A stretch of DNA of 64,000 nucleotides from Cornus controversa. Lineage: Eukaryota > Streptophyta > Magnoliopsida > Cornales > Cornaceae. Position 1 is the first letter of the stretch; each line of letters starts with the position of its first letter. The notes under the pieces are model-generated. The model ran no database searches. It had not been told where the DNA came from and was given only the letters and a program-made list of their open reading frames with translations. Made by a program: the position numbers and the translations under genes. The stretch is taken from assembly GCA_026545225.1 (NCBI GenBank), contig CM048845.1, positions 79,040,533 to 79,104,532 on the forward strand, given 5' to 3'. Below are positions 45,011-55,064 of this stretch, one piece after another.

Positions 45011-45950
45011 ACACTCCCTCAACCCTAAGCGATTGAGAAAACATAAGTCCCAGCTGTAGAAAGCAACACCACTGCACTTGGCAACAACCATGGCTGGCTT
45101 TGCAAAAGTTTCCGAAGGTACTACCTGACAAATTAACACCGCCAATAAGCAGATCCTTGCTACTTCACTCCGAATCCTGATAAAAATATAGCAACCTCAA
45201 TGAAATAGAAGACACCAAGGGCACTGGCAAAAGAGGCCGTAAGCTACATTCAACATCAAAGAGTTCATGGCTACTGCCACTTACAATGTCAGAAACCAAA
45301 AATCATATAGCCACTGCAATAGTAAGAGAGGGAACATGAATAGAAGCAGCAGCACGAAATCAATGGGAGGCCAGCAAGACTGGGCAATCCTGCCACCAGC
45401 AATGGCTAACTGCAAAGTTGCAGCCCCCCAGCAGTACAATATAGAGGTCTACGGCAGTGTGGTCTATACATGTTCTGTCAATCGCTATCAAAAGAAAATT
45501 CTCTCCTCAGATTTATTATTTGAAGGTGCAAGACCGATTAAATGCCATCAAACACCACCCAAGTACATATTAACATGCATAAAGAAATGAAAAAGATTGC
45601 ACATAAGTCTGTTAATATTTTATCGCCAAGTGGTATCTCCTCCGCCTTTCAAAGAGAAGGTTGAGGATTTAAGTCCCAGTCGGGACAAAGAACGTGTGTA
45701 TCGTACTAAAAAGCTTGAAAAATGTGATTTCATCTGTGTGTTTGTGTTAATGATGAAATATGTGACTGTTAGAGCTGCACTTTCCCTAATAGAACACTAA
45801 ATGTCATACAACGTAGAGAGTAAATAATAGATGAAGTACTGCAAGGCAGAAGCATGTAAAACCAAATTATGTCAAGTATTGAGAAAGAAACTTAAATTGA
45901 GAAACAAAAGATCCCAGTTCATTGAGATACTACACTTCATCTATTACAAA
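45011..45950 (-). repeat. conserved 3' block of SUVH copy 4
   Basis: The most complete version of the block seen 3' of copies 2 and 3. It carries about 280 bases (45436-45717) absent from copy 3; copy 2 keeps only the first few of these (TACAATA). The same motifs occur as in copy 3 (CCCAGCTGTAGAAAGCAAC, AAGAGGCCGTAAGCTAC, GACTGTTAGAGCTGCACTTT). Read as 3'UTR or downstream flank. Confidence 0.6.
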
Positions 45951-45954
45951 TGCG

Positions 45955-48900
45955 TCAATACATCCTTCCAGTACACACTGTTGAACCACAATAGCATCTT
46001 TTCATCTTGATATTTCCGTTGGAATCACGAATCTGATTTAACATATAATTGTAATGGTAACTCAGTTCCTGTAAGGGAGGAATATTATCTGCAGCAAAGA
46101 GCATTATATGGGGCATTCTCTTATCATCATGATCATAAAGGACATTCTGAGCATAAAGATTAGGAGAGCAACTGTGGTTGATGAACCTCCCCACATTTCC
46201 ATACTGTGCTGCATCGATGGTGTAGCTAACATCCTCGTCAACCTCGCTAAAACTTAATTGTGCATCAGGCTTGAGAGTTTCAGTTCCATCACTTAAAGAA
46301 CAGTCATTGTAGTTTTGCCCAATATCAAACAGATACTCATCATAACCAGTTCTTTGATCAGCTTCCTTGTCTTCAAGAAGCTCTCCAGTATACTCACATA
46401 TAAAACTTCCAGAAGGAATAGAAGTTAGGGATCTAACACCCCAGCCCATAGACTCTGTTTTGAAAATTTCAAGCTGAATTTTCATACCATGCTGGCTGAC
46501 TCTGTTACAGCAAGAAGGAGGGCACTTGCAAGAAGGACCACACTCATAGACAAGAGTCTTCACTTCCACAATAGCTCCATTGTGGTTGTATGGTATCTCT
46601 CCCCCATTCTTTACTGCACACGAGCATTTTTCAGGATCCAAGCATCCATCGGTACAGTCACAACCCTTGGGAGGATTAGGGCAATACCAATTAGGATAAA
46701 TCATCCTCGTCATGTACGTGAACAATGGGGGTTTCTCATTGTCTATTGAGTTCACAGCACAAATAGGAAATCTCTCTTTCCCTCCTGATATATCATCAAC
46801 ACAAAGACCCTTCCGTATTTTATATTTTTTTGAATTTTTCACTTCTTTCCAAGCAAGATCTGGTTGGCCTGGAATTCTCATCAACTCAAACTTATAAACC
46901 AGCTTACCATGTGGTCCGGGTTCCTGCCAGTACCTCTTTACAATGTACAGGCCATCATAAGTGTATGTCATAACTGTCTTGGCTCTTGCATTTGATGAGA
47001 CAGAGGCCTTTGTCTCCCTGAATCCACGGATCACTCGCACAGGATTCTTCACTGATATACTGTTCTTCAAAGCCAAGTTTCCTCTTTTAAGTTTCTGGTC
47101 TTCAGGTTGCTTATTGTGGCCTACAAGATTTCCTCCTTGTCCACAGTATATTAAGACATCAGCATTGTCCAGATCATCATCATATCCCCCTGAAGCAACA
47201 ATACTAGTTGCAATGATGTCTCCGCCACACTTCATGTAATCTATACCACCCTGGTACACGCGATGCAAGCCAATAAGAGCAAGCTCCACCCTGTACTGGA
47301 ACTCATCGCCTACCTCAACGCCTGGAACTGGTCCCAGTATTTGTTTGCCAGTGTTAACTTCTTTTCCTTTTTCCTTGACAATTTCTATTGCTTGAAGATC
47401 AATCCTTCTGCTCTGCTTCAACATTGATTCTTCACCTTGTAAGAGCTTCCTACAAATAGTTTGGAACAAACATAGCATTTTCCTCACTTTGTATCGAGCA
47501 TCACCACAATTTGAACTATTTGGACCATAACAGGGGGGCAGACGTACATTAAAATCATGCAGTCTTTGAAATCGATGAGAATCGTTACGCTGCTCATCAT
47601 CATAAACAACAGAATCATCCACATCCCGAATGGGTAGTGCACCTATGCCTCCGTAAGCTGCCTTCCCAGCAAACATTGATTTCCCCTTCAAATATTTTCC
47701 CCTTGAATAATCTGCTTCATAATTTTTTTCCCTAACAACAATTCTAGACTTCTCACGCCTGGTGAAATCCTGCTTCTTTAATTTGCTTCGGCTCATACCA
47801 CCATCTGTGCAAGTTTTTGAAGCCCCTTTCCCCTGCTTCCACAGACAATTTGGTGAAGCCATCAGACGTTGCCCAATCACCCTGTCCAATCCACATCCCA
47901 AACCAACATGATCACCCAAAAGCCTTCGCTTAGGACTTATGTCATGTGAGTGAATCATAATCTCCTTCGGCACTTTCCCCAACGAATCTCTTACATCCTC
48001 GTAGTCCTTTTTAATTACAGCCTGGGACTTGTTTCTTGGCTCAGGCACAGTTCCTTTCGATTCACTCTTCTGAGCATTCTCATCTTGAACATCCCTTTTT
48101 GATTCTACAACACTAGCCCTTGCTGTCTTACTCAACTGCCAATCATCTACACCATCCCCCACTGTCTCCTTCAATGGCCTGCCATTTGCACCTGCCCTCT
48201 CTGTGCCACCAAAACTATTGTTTCTCAAAACAACCCTCGGGCGCTCTTCCTCATTTGGGCATGGAGCATTCCTTCCACAAAATGGTGGGTAATCACGGGT
48301 AGCAGAAACTCTTCTTCGTGGATAATTTTTTTTCAGGACAGTCTCCGCTGAAACATTGGCATCACCAATAGGCCACTGCTGTGGAGACAACTTTATTGCA
48401 CTAGCCACCAAAACCATCCCATCATTCGAAGCACCAATTTCCAACACAGTTTTGTTTTCTGGTGTATCTTCTCTCTTCACCAAGGCCTGAGCCTCCACCT
48501 CATGCAACTCCTTCGACGAATCCAGTGTAAAACATTCTAAATCTTTCCGTGACCCAACTCCCAATACCTCCATATTTGTTGACATTTTCTCATCCTCATT
48601 GACCATCCGGGGCATATCCGCCACCTTCTCCACCAAACCACCAGATGATTCAGCCATTTCTGGCTGACTTTGACTTTTCAGTACATCATGAGACTGGAGT
48701 TCAACCCGAACCTCAGAAGTTCTAACACAATCAGCCACTACAACTTCAGTCCTCGTTTCGCCACCAACCAAATTCTCCAGATCACCCACCAATACCACCA
48801 CATTTTCCTTTTGCCGAACATTTCGCCCACACCCGGGAGGATAATCACGAATGCACGAAACCTTTCGGGGCTTATACTTAACCTCCGAAACACTAGAAGA

Positions 48901-48975
48901 CGAGCAATAGGGGTTTTCCAAAGGTCGCTTCCTCGAATTCCCATTAGATAGACCACCATTCAACAAAAAAACCAT
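45955..48975 (-). CDS. SUVH5/6-like H3K9 methyltransferase, copy 4
   Basis: 1006-residue SRA-SET protein starting at 48975 (MVFLLNGGLSNGN). It has one N-terminal module (EVKYKPRKVSC, RDYPPGCGRN, with APPVNL deleted) and the second motif RDYPPFCGRN. The basic linker is full length. SRA lies at about aa 548-698 (VPGVEVGDEFQYRVE, SGGYDD, YCGQGGN), pre-SET from about 765 (GCDCTDGC, CKCPPSCCN), SET at about 845-975 (GWGV, GSFICEYTGE, RFINHSCSPN), and post-SET at 992-1006 (CYCGSTVC). As in copy 3 the SET core motif is ELSYHYN instead of ELSYDYN, and the next residue is Y where copies 2 and 3 have C. YCGQGG in SRA replaces YSGQGG. It is intact as an ORF and probably expressed; methyltransferase activity is uncertain. 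Confidence 0.95.
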   Translation of the reverse strand: MVFLLNGGLSNGNSRKRPLENPYCSSSSVSEVKYKPRKVSCIRDYPPGCGRNVRQKENVVVLVGDLENLVGGETRTEVVVADCVRTSEVRVELQSHDVLKSQSQPEMAESSGGLVEKVADMPRMVNEDEKMSTNMEVLGVGSRKDLECFTLDSSKELHEVEAQALVKREDTPENKTVLEIGASNDGMVLVASAIKLSPQQWPIGDANVSAETVLKKNYPRRRVSATRDYPPFCGRNAPCPNEEERPRVVLRNNSFGGTERAGANGRPLKETVGDGVDDWQLSKTARASVVESKRDVQDENAQKSESKGTVPEPRNKSQAVIKKDYEDVRDSLGKVPKEIMIHSHDISPKRRLLGDHVGLGCGLDRVIGQRLMASPNCLWKQGKGASKTCTDGGMSRSKLKKQDFTRREKSRIVVREKNYEADYSRGKYLKGKSMFAGKAAYGGIGALPIRDVDDSVVYDDEQRNDSHRFQRLHDFNVRLPPCYGPNSSNCGDARYKVRKMLCLFQTICRKLLQGEESMLKQSRRIDLQAIEIVKEKGKEVNTGKQILGPVPGVEVGDEFQYRVELALIGLHRVYQGGIDYMKCGGDIIATSIVASGGYDDDLDNADVLIYCGQGGNLVGHNKQPEDQKLKRGNLALKNSISVKNPVRVIRGFRETKASVSSNARAKTVMTYTYDGLYIVKRYWQEPGPHGKLVYKFELMRIPGQPDLAWKEVKNSKKYKIRKGLCVDDISGGKERFPICAVNSIDNEKPPLFTYMTRMIYPNWYCPNPPKGCDCTDGCLDPEKCSCAVKNGGEIPYNHNGAIVEVKTLVYECGPSCKCPPSCCNRVSQHGMKIQLEIFKTESMGWGVRSLTSIPSGSFICEYTGELLEDKEADQRTGYDEYLFDIGQNYNDCSLSDGTETLKPDAQLSFSEVDEDVSYTIDAAQYGNVGRFINHSCSPNLYAQNVLYDHDDKRMPHIMLFAADNIPPLQELSYHYNYMLNQIRDSNGNIKMKRCYCGSTVCTGRMY

Positions 48976-49013
48976 TCTCGATACCCCCAACAACAAAATT
49001 TACCGTTTGGTTG

Positions 49014-49242
49014 CTGAGAAAAATTAAAACAAGAACAAATCAAAAGAAAAAGTAAAAATAAATCAGATTAGAACTCAGAATCTAATGAATTGTAAGTAAA
49101 CATCAGAGCAAAGAGAAATTTAAGAGAATTTGCAGCTTATATGCATAGAAAGAAACATAAACAGTGAGTTTATAAATAAATAAATAAATAAACAAAGTAG
49201 GGTTTAACTCCATTAAAAAGAAACTGAAAGGAAAGTCTGCAC
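49014..49242 (-). other. 5'UTR intron of SUVH copy 4
   Basis: Donor CAG|GTGCAG and acceptor TTTTTCTCAG|CAACC, 229 nt, matching copy 1 in length. Confidence 0.75.
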
Positions 49243-49660
49243 CTGATGTGAAGATGAGTTCTGAGTTCTAACTAGTTCTTGAGAGGAATATTCAATGACG
49301 AGTCATTGTGATTGAAGAGAGTAGCTGAAAATTAGCGATTCATGGTCTAAAATTTTCTGCAAGGGCTTTGTCGAAACGAAACTGTGAGCTAGAGAGAGAG
49401 TGATGGAAATGCTCACTGCGAAATGAAACTATACTATAAGCGGCAAAGGAAATGGGAAAGCTATGATATTACATTTATGTCCCTGGTTTTCTGTTTATTA
49501 TCGGTTCTACCACGTGGCGCGAATGAGAAGTCAGGTGGTTTCCGTTGGAAAGAGCTTCATTAAGAGGAATTTAAAAGCGACGCCGTTAGAACATGTACGC
49601 GCTTCCCACGTGAAGGAGGACTAATTTTTAGGAGTGCAATTATGCCGGAGTCAGAGTCAC
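49243..49660 (-). promoter_or_regulatory. conserved promoter/5' exon block of SUVH copy 4
   Basis: Both elements are intact: G-box CACGTG at 49511-49516 and the E2F-type site GCGCGAAT at 49517-49524. The second core reads CCCACGTGAAG near 49606. Confidence 0.65.
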
Positions 49661-50099
49661 TTCAACTCTAAGGTATGAATTATCATGTCAATTTCAACTC
49701 AACTCCACTTTTAAATCTTATCTTTTCGTTTCAAATCTACTTTCATTTAATTTTTTAACTAAGTTTGAGCTCGTATTAGATTCAAATAAATCATTCAACC
49801 TCCATTGAAAAAAGAAGGAAAGAAAATATAAATTCTCAAATATAAGAAGTGAAAATTGCCTTAAAAAATGTGAAATTTTGACAGTAAACCTTTTAAAATT
49901 TTCAATAGCTAGAAAAAAGAAAAAAAAAAAAAAGTAATTGCTTGAGTACAATATATATGTATATCTTTGCACCCAAATTTGGCATGCAATTTGATATCCA
50001 TGGTTGCACGGGCTGTCATTTCATGGCCTTGGACAAGGCCCTAATCCCACGGCCACGGATCCAGAGGCAAAGCCATAATCACCAATGTACCACTATCTC
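49661..50099. other. spacer with CCTTGG-type inverted repeat
   Basis: AT-rich to 49970, then TGGCCTTGGACAAGGCCCTA at about 50022. This resembles TTGGGCAAGGTCCCAAGGCC at 50912 on the other side of the hAT-like element. No gene. Confidence 0.35.
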
Positions 50100-50107
50100 G
50101 GTCTAGG

Positions 50108-50907
50108 TAGGAATGGCACTGGCCGGGTATACAAAAACTCTATCATGTCTCGTGGAAAAATTCAATCCATCTTTTTTTCATAATCCTAACAAATTTGTGG
50201 TAAACAACATACCGCTCCGGTTAGAGAAAGAGAGAAATAACAGAATCCTTAAAATCATTTGTTTTATTTGTTTTGAATTTGATATTTAGATTAAATGTAC
50301 CAAAACGATGATACAATATTCTTACAGTCAAAACTCCAATATATAATATCAAAGAAAGTGACACAAGCATATATACATATGTAGATGGAGATATAAATAG
50401 TTTTAATCTTCAAGAATTTTTTTATTATAGATCTATTATAATAAGATAAAGATAAAGAGAGGAATAGAGCAGAACAAGATAAAAAGAGAGTACCTTCACA
50501 GTTTCACCGCGATAAAATTGTCGCCGAGAGATCTCTAAAGCTTCAAATAACTTCTAAGTTCTCTCTAACTCTCTTTCTCGTTTTGTTGTTCAGTCTAACC
50601 CATGAATGAAATTTAAAAATTATTTTTTACTGAAGAAAATCAACCCTAGTGGCTGCTATATATCTAGTATACTATATTTATATAAGTAATATAATAATAA
50701 AAGAAATGGTATACTCCATACAATTATGTCACTATATATATATGTATGCATGTATGTATATAATCGAGGCGGGGCAGGTACCAGACAGGTTTTCTTATAA
50801 AAAAAAATCATACTCGTCCCTACTCTTATTAGGGGCATACCAAATCTCCTCCATTAGGAACAGAGCAGGGTAAAAACCCATCGGGACGGAAGAAATTGCC
50901 ACTCCTA
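50108..50907. mobile_element. hAT-like non-autonomous element, 800 bp
   Basis: Ends TAGGAATGGCA and TGCCACTCCTA are inverted repeats of the hAT type (TAGGGGTGGCA). Flanks GGTCTAGG (50100-50107) and GTTCTTGG (50908-50915) look like an 8-bp target duplication with two changes. Subterminal CGGG/CCCGTC-rich segments are typical. No transposase; the interior is AT-rich. Confidence 0.72.
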
Positions 50908-50915
50908 GTTCTTGG

Positions 50916-51448
50916 GCAAGGTCCCAAGGCCTTAGTCCCGAGTCCTCCACAGAAAAGTCCTTGCATGGCCAATTTGGATTAAATCCATGACTTGTATAGT
51001 TGCACGCTTGATTAGTCAAGTCAAATCATATAAAGTACAAATTGTTGTACAATCGTAATATATATATAGATATGTCGAACTTGCATTTGAATGAAGACAC
51101 TGTAATTGACAATTATTGAAAAATAAAGTGCCAAGTCTTAAGCTTTTAGTGGACTAAGGAGACCCACTTTTAAACATTACATCAGTCAAACTTCTCACTA
51201 AGTTGAAGTCCAACTTGCTCCATCAACAAGCCGAAGGCTTCATCTCCTTAATTTCATCTCTACAACTTTACTTTTCTAAACTTCACATTGTACCTTTGTT
51301 TTATTGTCGATTAGATCATGTCTTCCATTTCATGTACTTCTACCTTCTTGCACTTGACTTTCCAAGCACCAAACACTTTAGTTTAATGTAGCGATCTTTT
51401 TTCACCCATTTTCCTTTCACTAATATAACTTCCTTTAGAACCGAAGAT
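50916..51448. other. spacer
   Basis: No gene recognised. A pyrimidine-rich stretch at 51200-51370 is open in one frame, without family resemblance. Confidence 0.35.
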
Positions 51449-51617
51449 AATGTATCAATGGAATGAATATTCAATATTATGAACTCCTTCACAATATTGG
51501 TATTCTTCACAATATGTCCCACCATATGCATTTCTCTAAGTGCAAGATATTTGCTCTGAAATATATAGATAAAATTCACACTATACTCAAAAGAGAATTT
51601 GTTTTCTGCCCAAAAAA
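51449..51617. repeat. 169-bp direct repeat, left copy
   Basis: AATGTATCAATGGAATGAAT to TTTCTGCCCAAAAAA recurs at 52772-52940 with about 90% identity by eye, in the same orientation. Confidence 0.88.
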
Positions 51618-52186
51618 CGGCCTCCTCTTTTCTTCTCGTTTCATTTCTTTTATAATATTTTTTTTATTACAGATATTATGCCTATGACCACTCCATGATC
51701 AACGGAAGGCGCAATTTTTTGCTCGTTTGGGGCAATTCCTCAGTGTCAGCTTAGTCATGACTATCGTTTGGGACTTGATTGCTGATTTGGCGTGTTAATA
51801 GATTGTGTGGACCCGTGCTGGTGACGTGGCTGCTAGGTGTTCAAGTTACATGAGGTTCCACATGTCGTCTCCCTGTAAGTGGGGATTTTTTCAACTTACA
51901 CTTTGCCCCAAAAATTGTTTTCAATTTCTAGTTATGAAATTTGAAAAGAGTTTTTTCTTAAATGAATGGCGGTTCAGTTACCATGCTTTAGATTCTTGGC
52001 TGTTGTGCCCTTGGTGGTCGCCAAAGTGTCAGGTCTTCTTAAATGCCCAGATTCGCTCTCTTATGGTCACTTCTACTTGCCTTGCGGTGTTATCATATTT
52101 TGGCGATTTTGATTCACCTCTAGTTTCCATTATTCTCTACTTCTCAAGGTCAGTGCTTTCTTCTCCTCTTTCATTCATTTTTAGGC

Positions 52187-52780
52187 ATGGGTAGGGCAAA
52201 TGGGGTAGAGATTGTGGACAATTTCGAATCCATGGAAGTTTATCAAATTGTTAATGACTTCTTGAATAAGAGTGAAAGTGATTTCATTCCTCTGGGGAGT
52301 TCTTCGATTTCGGTGAACACCGCCGTTGCTCCCCCTCGAAGTTGGCGATTCTAGAGAGCGGAGCATCCTCTGAACCTAGTTCGGAAGATGTGGGACATTC
52401 CAGGTGATGTAACCCTTAGGAATTACCCTTTAGATTGGGATTTTCGGACTAGAGAGGGGTTAGGTGAGGACGATATGCTTTTTTCGGCCAAACACCTTCC
52501 TGCATTTCGCTTTCCACTTCATCCCTTCTACCACATAGTTCTTTGCCAAATGAACTTACCCCTCTCCAAGTAAATCCTAATTTCTTAAGAGTTATTTCCA
52601 ATGTCCTTGCCCTCAATCACACTCGAGGGCTTGAGTTAGGGTTTGACGACTTTCTTATCTGTTACTAAGTTTACACCACAAAGAATGAGATAAATTGTTT
52701 TCACTTCTATCCCCGACCGAGCAGAACGTTGTGCTCCGGTCATCTAACTTCGGATAAGGGTTGGAAGGAACAATGTATCA
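52187..52780 (+). pseudogene. gypsy-type gag remnant (Transposase_28-like)
   Basis: First frame MGRANGVEIVDNFESMEV to a TAG at 52352. A second frame begins DIPGDVTLRNYPLDWDF and contains LPAFRFPLHPFYHIVLCQMN. A third continues VNPNFLRVISNVLALNHTRG with INCFHFYPRPSRTLCSG. The GFPLHPF...L, LxPNxxR and FYxxRP pattern is that of the plant putative gypsy-type transposon domain PF04195 (from memory). Frameshifts and stops make it dead. Confidence 0.7.
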
Positions 52781-52940
52781 ATGGAATGAATATTCAATAT
52801 TATGAGCTCCTTCGCAATATTGGTATTATTCACAATACGTCCCACTATATGCATCTCTTTAAGTGCAAGAAATCTGCTCTGTAATATACAGATAAAATTC
52901 ACACTATACTCAAGAGAGAATTTGTTTTCTGCCCAAAAAA
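52772..52940. repeat. 169-bp direct repeat, right copy
   Basis: Second copy of 51449-51617. The gag remnant lies between the two. Confidence 0.88.
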
Positions 52941-53444
52941 TCGATGAAATTCAAGTTGACAACTACACAAATAGTGGCTCTCACCACTTTATTTATCAGG
53001 GCTGGTAACACTTGACCATATTCTTGGCATAATTAAAGCTTATGGTTTGCATAATGTAAGATTAATTCATCAAGGAGGCATCTTTGAGCACCTTTTGCAG
53101 CCATTGAATTTAGAGTTTTTTTCTCTTAGTATTTTTCTAATGTGAAACTATAAACTAGTGACTTGTGTTTTAAAATGATGAAAGAATGAAAAAAATACTT
53201 TCAAGTACACTTTCATTTTTCATAATTCATTTGAAACAAAATTGTTAGATATATTTAAATAAAACATAGCATATAATTTATTTATTTTATTTTATTCTAA
53301 TTAATATAATTATTTAGATATTATATCAATGATATGAATTAATGATATGAAAACTGTTACAGATTTCTAGAGATACAGATACATGGTGAATATGAGTGAT
53401 TCCCATATAACTCTTTGGTTTCTATTCTATTACTCTCTTCCTAG
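52941..53444. repeat. spacer with duplicated SUVH upstream flank
   Basis: 53100-53180 (TTTTCTAATGTGAAACTATA, ACTAGTGACTTGTGTTTTAAA) resembles 17790-17850 and 26750-26810, the outer flank of the SUVH upstream blocks. This implies that 49.9-53.0 kb was inserted into the copy 4 flank. Confidence 0.5.
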
Positions 53445-53993
53445 GAAGCATGGACACGGACACGGGTACGACACGACACAGATACGGCGATACGGGAAAT
53501 TTTAAAAAAATAGGACACGGACACAGCGAGGATACGGCTATAAAATAATAATATAATATATTAATATCTATTAATTATTCAATAAAAAAATACTACATTA
53601 CATAGATACTTCAATTCATCATCAACAATTAAAAACCAAACAAAATTATAAACAAAAATAGACAAATAGATTAAAATAAATTAAAGAACCAGACTTATTT
53701 AGTCTTTTATATATATTTAGCTTAGATTTTAATCATAACTTAGTATCATATAATTTTCATTCGAAATATTATAATATATATCACTGCTATGAAGTGTCCG
53801 ATACGTCTTTGAGGAGTGTCCAAGAAGTGTCCGAGAAGTGTCCAAGGAGTGTCCGAGAAGTGTCCTAAAAAGAAAAATATCAGGACACGGGTACGAAGTG
53901 TCCGACACGTGTCCGCGGAGTGTCCGAGTGTCCGACACGGTGTCCGAGTGTCCGACACGGATACGGCACCCTCGGTGAAGTGTCCGTGCTTTC
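53445..53993. mobile_element. 550-bp TIR element with GTGTCCGAG-type repeats
   Basis: Left end GAAGCATGGACACGGACACG and right end inward GAAAGCACGGACAC are inverted repeats, with TAG on both sides (53442-53444, 53994-53996). 53794-53980 consists of variant tandem units of AGTGTCCGAG/AGTGTCCAAG. 53450-53530 holds the complementary GACACGG-type units. The interior is AT-rich. I have the impression that such GACACGG sequences are widespread in plant genomes; the family name is not certain. Confidence 0.65.
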
Positions 53994-53996
53994 TAG

Positions 53997-54638
53997 CTCT
54001 CTTCTTAACAAAGTATATCCGTTATGATTTTACATATCGAGTTTGGGCAACACAAAATTGGTACACTATGTCATTCTTCAAACGTATCTGAAAATGATTA
54101 CAGAAGAATATGTGTGGTATTTTGAAGTCATATAACATTGTTGTTACGTAGGGAGATCATGCGACTTTAGAATAGTGACTACATGCCTTTCATTATCCAA
54201 GCCAATTCTTTCATACTTATTTTAATATTGTCGTTTTACTTATATTATTCTTTTATATTGTTTCTTGTTGTGTTAATTGTCACATTGGTTTATTCTATTA
54301 TTCTTATGTTGCATGATATTTCTTATCTGTCTTTTTCATATTGGTGTAAGCCAAAAACGTTGAATTAAAAAATCATTGTTTTGTATACATATTGTTTAGT
54401 GTAAAGATTGTTTAAATTATTAATAAAATTTACAGTCTTATATTCTTAGAATTTTATAATATTTGTGTAAATTCCCTAACAGAAATCACCCTTAAAAACG
54501 AGGTTATGCATTAAAAGTGAATGATAAATCACTTATTACTAATCTCTCAACATTTAAACAAATATCAATTTTTTTCTCAATTTGTTGTTAACACGTCGAA
54601 TTTAAGCACAAAAAATTTAATTCAAACACCACTGAGAA

Positions 54639-54639
<1 letters not shown>
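53997..54639. other. AT-rich spacer
   Basis: No gene or element recognised. Confidence 0.4.

Positions 54640-54692
<53 letters not shown>
54640..54692. repeat. (TA)26 microsatellite
   Basis: 53 bases of uninterrupted TA repeats, followed by CCACGTGT. Confidence 0.97.
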
Positions 54693-54694
<2 letters not shown>

Positions 54695-55064
54695 ACGTGT
54701 ATAAAGACAATTATGTCTTAAAATTATGAACGGTGAAAGTTTACAATTTTGTAACTATTTTCTGATTTGTTTTAAGTTCATTGTTTGTTCTTTTTGAATT
54801 TTTTTTCTCTGAAAATAATTTAACTACTCATTTCGTCCCTTACTTAAATCATGAACTTTTTATTGAAGGATGTAGACGAGATACCTAGACTATAAAAGTA
54901 TTTTTTAGTTAAAAAAAATTATAGTTTGATAGTTTTTCTTATAATTACCAAGAATTGTAACTCAATGATATATCTTCTAACTTTTTCAATGAAATGTCGG
55001 GAGTTCAACTCTTCCGAGAAACAAAAATGAGAAATAATGCTCTTATATAGTGCTGGAGAGGTAA

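Noticed and set aside
45628-45700. tRNA-like stretch (GCCAAGTGGTATC with GGATTTAAGTCCCAGTCG) in the 3' block of copy 4
   Set aside because: Weak A- and B-box likeness, but no acceptor stem or plausible anticodon arm could be drawn, and the start of the surrounding segment also occurs in copy 2, so a SINE insertion is not shown.
54521-54721. Frame running through the TA microsatellite
   Set aside because: Its (IY)n tail is only the translated TA repeat.
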